64,000 nt of DNA from Gammaproteobacteria bacterium (lineage in GTDB: Bacteria > Pseudomonadota > Gammaproteobacteria > 21-64-14), in NCBI GenBank assembly GCA_027013145.1, contig JALUXX010000060.1:62001-126000 (forward strand). Direction: 5' to 3'. Made by a program: the position numbers and the translations under genes. Under the pieces are notes generated by a model. The model was not told the origin of the DNA and did not search any database. It saw only the letters and a program-made list of their open reading frames with translations. How positions within the stretch are numbered: position 1 is the stretch's first letter; each line of letters starts with the position of its first letter. Positions 58,662-64,000 of this stretch are shown here, piece after piece.

Positions 58662-60019
58662 GCGCTCCGCAGACGCAGTCCCTCCGGCGCACCCGCCACA
58701 GCGGGCGCCGCCGGGCGCTGCCGGAACCGGTCGAAGTCGAGGTGGAGGGCCTCGCCGGTGACGGGCGCGGCGTGGCGCGCGTGGACGGCAAAACCCTGTT
58801 CATCGACGGCGCGCTGCCCGGCGAGCGCGTGCGCGCGGGCTATCGCGCCCGGCGCCGCGACTTCGACGAGGGGACCGTCCTCGAGCTGCTGTGCCCCGGT
58901 GCGGATCGCGTCACGCCGCGCTGTCCGCACTTCGGTGTCTGCGGCGGGTGCAGCCTGCAGCACCTGGCGCCGGAGGCGCAGGTCCGCTACAAGCAGACGC
59001 AGCTCGTCGAGGCGTTGCGGCGCACCGGCGGGGTCGAGCCCGCGGGGGTGTTCGAACCGGTGGCCGGCCCGCACTGGGGCTACCGCCACAAGGCGCGCAT
59101 CGGCTTGCGCTACGTCCCCGGGAAGGGGCGCCTGCTGATCGGTTTCCGCGAGGCGCACAGCTCCAAGATCGCGGACCTTTCGGGCTGCGAGGTTCTGGCG
59201 CAGGGACTCGGCGCGCGGCTGCCCGCGCTTGCCGCGCTGGTGGACTCGCTCGAGGCGCGCACGAGCATCCCGCAGGTCGAGATCGCCGCCGGCGACGACG
59301 CCGCCGCACTGGTCTTCCGCCACCTGGTCCCGCTGAGCGCCGTCGACCGCGAACGACTGGTCGCCTTCGGCGCGCGGCAGGGCTTGCGTATCTTCGTCCA
59401 GCCGGGGGGAGCCGACAGCGTGCGACCCCTCGACGGGGGTGCGGCCGAGCTGCATTATCGGCTCGCGGACCCGGCGCTCGAGTTCGCCTTCGCGCCGACC
59501 GATTTCACGCAGGTCAACGCGGCGGTCAACCGCGCGATGGTCGCGCGGGTGCTCGACCTGCTCGCGCTGTCGGGTGACGAGCGGGTGCTGGATCTCTACT
59601 GCGGGCTGGGGAACTTCACGCTCGCCGTCGCGCGCCGCGCCGGGCGGGTGACCGGCGTGGAGGGGGTCGCGGCGCTGGTCGATCGGGCGCGGCGCAATGC
59701 CGGCGCCAACGGTCTCGCCAACGTCGATTTCCATGTCGCGGATCTCGCCACGCCCGATCCCGCGGCCCCGTGGCTCGCGGGGGGTTGGGACCGGGTGCTC
59801 CTCGACCCGCCGCGCTCGGGGGCGCGTGAGGTCATCCCCCTCGTCGCTGCGCTCGGCGCTCCGCGCATCGTCTACGTGTCCTGCCATCCGGCGACGCTCG
59901 CCCGCGACGCGGGATCGCTGGTGCGCGACTTCGGCTACCGCCTGGCCGGTGCGGGTGTGCTCGACATGTTTCCCCACACCGCGCACGTGGAATCGGTCGC
60001 CGTGTTTGAACGCCGCTGA
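58658..60019 (+). CDS. rlmD: 23S rRNA (uracil-1939) methyltransferase RlmD
   Basis: A 453-residue methyltransferase. N-terminal TRAM domain (about 22-75), an iron-sulfur cluster (Cys in CPHFGVCGGCSLQH plus GCEVL), and the AdoMet fold VLDLYCGLGNFTLAVARRA. The nucleophile Cys lies in YVSCHPATLARD, where the usual Asn after SC is a His. The ATG overlaps the previous stop. Confidence 0.95.
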   Translation: MSAPQTQSLRRTRHSGRRRALPEPVEVEVEGLAGDGRGVARVDGKTLFIDGALPGERVRAGYRARRRDFDEGTVLELLCPGADRVTPRCPHFGVCGGCSLQHLAPEAQVRYKQTQLVEALRRTGGVEPAGVFEPVAGPHWGYRHKARIGLRYVPGKGRLLIGFREAHSSKIADLSGCEVLAQGLGARLPALAALVDSLEARTSIPQVEIAAGDDAAALVFRHLVPLSAVDRERLVAFGARQGLRIFVQPGGADSVRPLDGGAAELHYRLADPALEFAFAPTDFTQVNAAVNRAMVARVLDLLALSGDERVLDLYCGLGNFTLAVARRAGRVTGVEGVAALVDRARRNAGANGLANVDFHVADLATPDPAAPWLAGGWDRVLLDPPRSGAREVIPLVAALGAPRIVYVSCHPATLARDAGSLVRDFGYRLAGAGVLDMFPHTAHVESVAVFERR

Positions 60020-60103
60020 GTTTGATCCTAGACTCGGGTCCCCGCAGGACCGCCCGGCCCGTACCGCGTCGCGGCCTGAGAGGGACCGCCGGAGGCCGTC
60101 GCC

Positions 60104-60349
60104 ATGATCCGTCTGCTCTATTTCGCGAAACTCGTGGATCTACTCGGCCGCAGCGCCGAGGAGGTCGACCCGCCTGCGACGGTGGCCGACGTCGACGGGC
60201 TGCTCGCATGGCTGCGCCAACGCGGGCCGCGCTGGGCGGCGGCCCTACCGAGCGATGCCGTCACCGTGACCGTGAACAAGTCCTTCGCCGCCGGCGGCAC
60301 GCCGGTACGGGACGGGGACGAAGTCGCCATCGTCTCCGCGCATGTCTGA
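60104..60349 (+). CDS. moaD: MoaD-like molybdopterin synthase small subunit lacking the C-terminal Gly-Gly
   Basis: An 81-residue ubiquitin-fold protein (MIRLLYFAKLVDLLGRSAEEV, VTVNKSFAAGGTPVRDGDEVAIV). A functional MoaD ends in Gly-Gly, which carries the thiocarboxylate. Here the frame ends SAHV and a stop, with no Gly-Gly in any frame. It is directly followed by a palindromic repeat. MoaE is not in the window. It may be inactive or a non-sulfur relative. Confidence 0.75.
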   Translation: MIRLLYFAKLVDLLGRSAEEVDPPATVADVDGLLAWLRQRGPRWAAALPSDAVTVTVNKSFAAGGTPVRDGDEVAIVSAHV

Positions 60350-60674
60350 CCCTGGTCGATGTAGCCCGGATGGAGCGCAGCGGAATCCGGGAAGGGAAGT
60401 TCCTCGGCACCGCGATTCCCGGATTCCGGCCTGCGGCCTGCATCCGGGCTACGAGGGATGGATGCCGCCCGTATGGAGCGCAGCGCGATCCGGGGCGGGA
60501 GCGGGAAGGAAAAGCGCGTTAAAGTATTGGGGCGCCGCGTCGCCTATATCGGTGGTCGCGCATCGGCCCGCCCGGTCCGTGGCCGCCGGTCGGGTGCGGA
60601 CCCGGACCGGCCGCGAACCGCGGCGGCAGGGAACCCGGCCGGCCGCCGATCGCCCATACTGGAGGTTTGCCGCT
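60350..60674. other. intergenic region carrying the palindromic repeat
   Basis: About 325 bases between the MoaD-like gene and the small exported protein. The palindromic element fills 60361-60452 and a partial third copy (TGGAGCGCAGCGCGATCCGG) follows near 60475-60494. The rest shows no gene. Confidence 0.7.
60361..60452. repeat. REP/BIME-like palindromic element
   Basis: Outer arms GTAGCCCGGATG (60361-60372) and CATCCGGGCTAC (60441-60452) are perfect inverted repeats. Inner arms CGGAATCCGGGA and TCCCGGATTCCG pair as well. The form GGATGGAGCGCAGCGGAATCC is a common intergenic repeat in many proteobacteria. It starts 11 bases after the MoaD stop. Confidence 0.85.
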
Positions 60675-62177
60675 ATGCATCTGTTGAAGAAAAAGATTTT
60701 CAGCTATGGATTGGCCCTGATGCTGGCCCTGACCGGAGTCGGGCTGCCCGGCGTGGCGGCCGCCTACGGGTCGAACTCGGGCGGCGGCCAGCCGTCCGCC
60801 GGCTCCATGGTCGCCGATCTGATCGTGGTGCGGCCGGCCTCCCTCGCGGGGGCGGCGGTGACGACTGCGGTCTTCGTCGTCTCGTTGCCGTTCAGCCTGT
60901 TGGGGGGCAACGTGCACCAGGCCGCCGAGAAGCTCGTGATCCGGCCGTTCGAATACACCTTCATGCGCCCGCTCGGGGACCTCTGAGCGCCCCTCTCTGA
61001 AGGGGGCGGGGTACGCCCCGGGGCGGCAGGTGTGCCGCCCCGGGGCGCGTTCGGGCGCCTCCGCCCGCGGGATATCCGGGGGCGCATACTCGATCCGATA
61101 CACGGCCCCGGCGTAATCGTCGGACACCAGCAGGGCGCCGTCGGCGGTGACGGCCACATCGACCGGGCGCCCGCGGACCCGGTCCGCACGCAGCCAGCCG
61201 CTCGCGAACACGCGGTACCCGCCCGGGCCGGCGACGTCCGGCCGCACCATCGTCACGCGATAGCCGATCTTGCGGCTGCGGTTCCAGGAACCGTGCTCGG
61301 CGATGAAGACGGCCCCGCGGTAGGCGGGTGGGAAGGCCGTCGCGGTGTAGAAGCGCATGCCGAGCGCGGCGACGTGCGGGCCGAGTTCCCGGGCCGGCGG
61401 CGTGTAGGCCTGGCAGGGGTGTTCGGGTCCGCCGTAGCGTGGATCCGCGATCGCTGCGCCGTGGCAGTAGGGGAAGCCAAAGTGCCGTCCCGGGAGCGGC
61501 GCCCGATTGAGTTCGTCGGGCGGGCGCTCGTCGCCGAGCCAGTCGCGCCCGTTGTCCGTGAACCAGAGCACCCCCGTGCCCGGGCGCCAGTCGAATCCCA
61601 CCGAGTTGCGCACGCCGCGGGCATAGACCTGCGGCGGTCCCTCGCCGCGGCGGCCGAGGCGAACGATCAGGCCGTGGCCGGGCGCGCGGCACACGTTGCA
61701 CGGCGCGCCGATCGAGAGGTACAGGTGTCCGTCGGGTCCGAAGCGGATATAGCGCCGGCCGTGATGGCGTTCCGGCGGCAGACCGGCGTAGACCACGACC
61801 GGGTGCGGCGGATCGTGCAGGCGGGATTCGATGTCGTCGAGGCGCAGGATCCGTCGGTGCGCGGCGATGTAGAGCGCACCGCCGTGAAAGGCGACTCCGT
61901 TGGGCTCGTCGAGACCGCGGGCGAGGGTCAAAATCTCATCGGCGCGTCCGTCCCCGTCGGCATCGACGAGCGCGTATACGCGACCGCTCCCGCGGCTGCC
62001 GACGAAGACGGTGCCGCGCGCGCCGACGGCGAGAGAACGCGCGCCGGGGACCGGAGCGGCGAAGACGGTGGCGCGAAAGCCCTCCGGGAGCCGCAGCCAT
62101 TCGACCGGGGCGGGGGCGGCGAGCGTCCGGCCAGCGAGGAGCAGTCCCGCGACCACCCCCGCGCCGGCGGCATTCAC
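60519..62177 (-). CDS. sorbosone/glucose dehydrogenase-type beta-propeller protein with a run-on C-terminus
   Basis: A signal peptide from GTG 62177 ([21 protein letters not shown]) and a beta-propeller of the PQQ-dependent sugar (sorbosone/GDH-B) family: [72 protein letters not shown]. The domain ends near 61085 ([10 protein letters not shown]). The frame then stays open for about 185 codons to 60519, through the terminator hairpin and antisense to a whole gene. The translated tail is probably an artefact of high GC or a lost stop. It overlaps the DJ-1 gene as GTGA. Confidence 0.7.
   Translation of the reverse strand: MNAAGAGVVAGLLLAGRTLAAPAPVEWLRLPEGFRATVFAAPVPGARSLAVGARGTVFVGSRGSGRVYALVDADGDGRADEILTLARGLDEPNGVAFHGGALYIAAHRRILRLDDIESRLHDPPHPVVVYAGLPPERHHGRRYIRFGPDGHLYLSIGAPCNVCRAPGHGLIVRLGRRGEGPPQVYARGVRNSVGFDWRPGTGVLWFTDNGRDWLGDERPPDELNRAPLPGRHFGFPYCHGAAIADPRYGGPEHPCQAYTPPARELGPHVAALGMRFYTATAFPPAYRGAVFIAEHGSWNRSRKIGYRVTMVRPDVAGPGGYRVFASGWLRADRVRGRPVDVAVTADGALLVSDDYAGAVYRIEYAPPDIPRAEAPERAPGRHTCRPGAYPAPFREGRSEVPERAHEGVFERPDHELLGGLVHVAPQQAERQRDDEDRSRHRRPREGGRPHHDQIGDHGAGGRLAAARVRPVGGRHAGQPDSGQGQHQGQSIAENLFLQQMHSGKPPVWAIGGRPGSLPPRFAAGPGPHPTGGHGPGGPMRDHRYRRRGAPIL
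60675..60986 (+). CDS. small exported protein of unknown function
   Basis: A 103-residue protein: a signal peptide ([30 protein letters not shown]), a Gly/Ser stretch ([13 protein letters not shown]), and two hydrophobic segments (about 50-80, [26 protein letters not shown]). The C-terminus is [13 protein letters not shown] do not recognise the function; similar small inner-membrane proteins are found in other gammaproteobacteria. The whole gene is antisense to the open frame of the dehydrogenase opposite. Confidence 0.7.
   Translation: MHLLKKKIFSYGLALMLALTGVGLPGVAAAYGSNSGGGQPSAGSMVADLIVVRPASLAGAAVTTAVFVVSLPFSLLGGNVHQAAEKLVIRPFEYTFMRPLGDL
61015..61046. terminator. strong bidirectional terminator-like hairpin
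   Basis: A perfect 14-bp stem, GCCCCGGGGCGGCA (61015-61028) and TGCCGCCCCGGGGC (61033-61046), around GGTG. It lies 28 bases after the small exported gene and inside the run-on frame of the dehydrogenase. No T run follows in either direction. Confidence 0.7.
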
Positions 62178-62791
62178 GCCCGGGCCCGGTGCCGGTCGCC
62201 GGCGGGGGCCTCGTGTACGATGCGCGTGCCCAGCAGCTCCAGGAAGCGTGCCAGCCACTGCGGGTGCGCCGGCCAGGCGGGGGCGCTCACGAGGTTGCCA
62301 TCGATGTGGGCGGCGTCGACGGCGAGGTCCTGATAGGCCCCGCCCGCCTCGGTGACCTCGGGACCGACGGCGGGATAGGCCGTGCAGCTGCGTCCGCGGA
62401 GCACGCCGGCGGCGGCGAGGATCTGCAGTCCGTGACAGATCGCGGCGACCGGCTTGCGCTTGGTGAAGAAATGCCGCGTGATCTCGAGGACGCGGGGATT
62501 GAGCCGCAGGTACTCCGGGGCGCGCCCGCCCGGCACGACGAGCGCGTCGTAGTCCTCGGGGCGCACGGCGTCGAAGTCGGCGTTGAGGGTGAAGTCGTGC
62601 CCGCGCTTCTCGCTGTAGGTCTGGTCGCCCTCGAAATCGTGCACGGCGGTGCGCACGCGGTCCCCCGCCTTGCGTTGCGGGCAGACGGCATCGACCCGGT
62701 GGCCGACCATCTGCAGGGCCTGGAACGGCACCATGATTTCATAGTCCTCGCCGTAATCCCCGACGAGCATCAGGATGCGTTTGGCGTTCAT
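62174..62791 (-). CDS. DJ-1/PfpI family protein
   Basis: A 205-residue cysteine-hydrolase fold protein. Nucleophile Cys119 in [10 protein letters not shown], an acid in [12 protein letters not shown], and the [13 protein letters not shown] loop. Relatives include proteases, chaperones and glyoxalases. The ATG at 62791 overlaps the preceding gene by 4 bases. It is in one run with the cyclotransferase and the dehydrogenase. Confidence 0.88.
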   Translation of the reverse strand: MNAKRILMLVGDYGEDYEIMVPFQALQMVGHRVDAVCPQRKAGDRVRTAVHDFEGDQTYSEKRGHDFTLNADFDAVRPEDYDALVVPGGRAPEYLRLNPRVLEITRHFFTKRKPVAAICHGLQILAAAGVLRGRSCTAYPAVGPEVTEAGGAYQDLAVDAAHIDGNLVSAPAWPAHPQWLARFLELLGTRIVHEAPAGDRHRARA

Positions 62792-63345
62792 CGGCGTTCT
62801 CCTTCTCGATCGAGGCGCGGGGCCGGCGCCCGCGGGTCCAGTCCAGGAACCTGTCGGACTTGGGTATATTGTACTGCGACGGTCGGAGATCGGCCGGGGC
62901 GGTGCCCGCAACGGATCCGCGGCCGCCGCGCGGCGAGAGAGGCGGGCCAGCGGCCCGCCGGGATCGGCCGCCGTCCGCGCGCCGGCCCGCGATACCAGTA
63001 GACCCACGCGGCCAGGGTCCGGGCCGCGGGCGGAGGGACGCCGGGCGCCGCGACCCTCACCGGAGTCCGGCGCCGGGCGAAGAGCGTGCGTCCCCCGGCG
63101 GTTGCGGTCGCCTCGTAGCGGTCGAGTCGCGAGAGCAGCCGCGTGCCGGCGTACAGACGGAAGAGACGACCGTGGATGCGACCCGGTCCGGGGGTCGCAC
63201 CCGGGTAGCCGTCCAGCTCCACCAGGCATCCGGAGATCCAGGCCGGACCGAGGTCGCGGGTACCGTGACGGAAGACGCGATCGAGCACCGGATCCCCGGT
63301 ACCTGTGAGCAGCGTCCCGTAGGCGAACAGCAGCCGGATCGACAC
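62788..63345 (-). CDS. gamma-glutamylcyclotransferase-like (AIG2/GGCT) protein
   Basis: A 185-residue protein. The substrate loop YGTLL at residue 9 and the acid in [11 protein letters not shown] are typical of the family; the core ends near residue 115. The rest is an Arg/Pro-rich tail with no family match. The reaction would be removal of gamma-glutamyl groups as 5-oxoproline. The start is GTG at 63345. Confidence 0.75.
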   Translation of the reverse strand: MSIRLLFAYGTLLTGTGDPVLDRVFRHGTRDLGPAWISGCLVELDGYPGATPGPGRIHGRLFRLYAGTRLLSRLDRYEATATAGGRTLFARRRTPVRVAAPGVPPPAARTLAAWVYWYRGPARGRRPIPAGRWPASLAARRPRIRCGHRPGRSPTVAVQYTQVRQVPGLDPRAPAPRLDREGERR

Positions 63346-63387
63346 GGGCGCGGAGGGCGGTGTTCGGGCCGGGGCCGTGAGGCGCCG

Positions 63388-64000
63388 TCAGGGGATCGTG
63401 AGCACGAGCTTGCCGGTCACGCCGCCGGCTTCGATCCGGCGATGGGCGGCGGCGGCCTGTTCGAGCGGGAAGGTCTCGCTCACGTGTACGTGCAGGCGGC
63501 CTTCGTCGATGAGACGGGCGCATTCCTCGAGGATCTCCCCGTGGTGCTGGCGCGCCTGCGGCAGTTCGTGCAGCAGCGGGGTGAGCATCAGTTCGAGGCT
63601 GATGCGCAGGTTGCGAATGCGCGCCTCGTTCCAGTCGACCCCGGGTCCGGGTTGGAGCAGGGTGACGAGGTCGCCGTAGAAACGCGCCGCGCGGAAGCTG
63701 CGCTCGAAGGTCTCGCCGCCGACCGTGTCCAGCACCAGGTCGGCGCCCTCGCCGCCGCTCCAGGACAGCACCGCCTCGACGAAGTCGCGATCCTTGTAGG
63801 GGATCGCCTCGTGTGCGCCGAGCCCGAGGACGAAGTCCGTCTTCCGGGCGCTCACCGTCGTGCACACCCAGGCGTCGCGCAGCCGCGCGAGCTGGATGGC
63901 GACATGACCGACGCCGCCGGCACCGGCGTGGATGAGGGTGCGCTGGCCGGCCTGGAGCCGGCCGCGGTCGTAGAGCGATTCCCACGCGGTGATCGCCACC
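63388..64000 (-). CDS. zinc-type alcohol dehydrogenase/quinone oxidoreductase, C-terminal part
   Basis: About 204 residues of a medium-chain dehydrogenase/reductase, cut by the window edge. The NAD(P) loop [17 protein letters not shown] is followed by [41 protein letters not shown] and a normal C-terminus ([14 protein letters not shown]). The N-terminal catalytic domain lies upstream, outside the window. Confidence 0.88.
   Translation of the reverse strand, partial: VAITAWESLYDRGRLQAGQRTLIHAGAGGVGHVAIQLARLRDAWVCTTVSARKTDFVLGLGAHEAIPYKDRDFVEAVLSWSGGEGADLVLDTVGGETFERSFRAARFYGDLVTLLQPGPGVDWNEARIRNLRISLELMLTPLLHELPQARQHHGEILEECARLIDEGRLHVHVSETFPLEQAAAAHRRIEAGGVTGKLVLTIP

Noticed and set aside
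62174..63985. A 603-codon minus-strand frame that includes the DJ-1 gene at its end
   Set aside because: Only the last 205 codons match a protein family. The upstream part is Arg/Pro-rich and overlaps two real genes in another frame.

Overview
The window is GC-rich chromosomal DNA of a gammaproteobacterium. The evidence is conserved gene order: nadB-rpoE-rseA-rseB-lepA-lepB-rnc-era-recO-pdxJ, sdhCDAB-sdhE-ygfX, surE-pcm-yqaA-nlpD-rpoS and hom-thrC-rpfE-recJ-prfB-lysS. Squalene-hopene cyclase with HpnG, and several copper and metal proteins, suggest a hopanoid-making, metal-exposed lineage such as Chromatiales or Acidiferrobacterales relatives. The genus cannot be fixed from sequence reading alone. 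I see no prophage, insertion sequence, CRISPR array, rRNA or complete tRNA.

Layout. 0-2.8 kb: end of a hopanoid gene set (shc, hpnG). 2.9-3.8 kb: a secreted TPR protein. 3.9-15.7 kb: the accessory and most interesting part, rich in metal-related genes. It holds a DoxX-like membrane protein with a MerR regulator carrying the three-Cys spacing of mercury MerR. Next come a Met-rich lipoprotein, a small cupredoxin, and a two-gene multicopper oxidase whose copper ligands are divided between two proteins. A TVP38-flavoprotein disulfide reductase fusion follows. Last is a bufferin-type copper RiPP operon (two BufA precursors, the MNIO enzyme BufB, the partner BufC), bracketed by an ECF sigma/zinc anti-sigma pair and a second anti-sigma-like protein.

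15.7-20.2 kb: glgX, a yqjD-yqjE-yqjK-like trio, dusA. 20.2-23.1 kb: glutamine amidotransferase, ispF, bcp, a small unknown and an Smr protein. 23.4-27.2 kb: the surE-to-rpoS stress operon. 27.2-37.0 kb: alaC-hom-thrC, rpfE, recJ, prfB (with its programmed frameshift) and lysS. 37.1-39.1 kb: an HDOD protein and ygfZ. 39.3-43.3 kb: succinate dehydrogenase with its assembly factor. 43.5-53.4 kb: nadB facing away from rpoE-rseA-rseB (with a visible sigma-E-type promoter), then lepA-lepB-DUF4845-rnc-era-recO. 53.4-60.3 kb: pdxJ, cysM, a YdbH/YdbL-type envelope pair, a DnaQ-like exonuclease, rlmD and a MoaD-like protein without its Gly-Gly end. 60.3-64 kb: a palindromic repeat, a small exported unknown, and a minus-strand run of a quinone-oxidoreductase (cut by the window edge), a gamma-glutamylcyclotransferase-like protein, a DJ-1/PfpI protein and a sorbosone/glucose dehydrogenase-type protein.

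How the parts fit. The 4-15.7 kb segment reads as a periplasmic copper and metal-handling region. A split, probably Tat-exported oxidase would assemble its trinuclear copper site between two polypeptides, next to a type-1 copper protein and a Met-rich lipoprotein, and bufferins under a dedicated ECF system would sequester copper. The rest is housekeeping. Because the DNA is so GC-rich, long antisense open frames cover almost every gene; these were left out.
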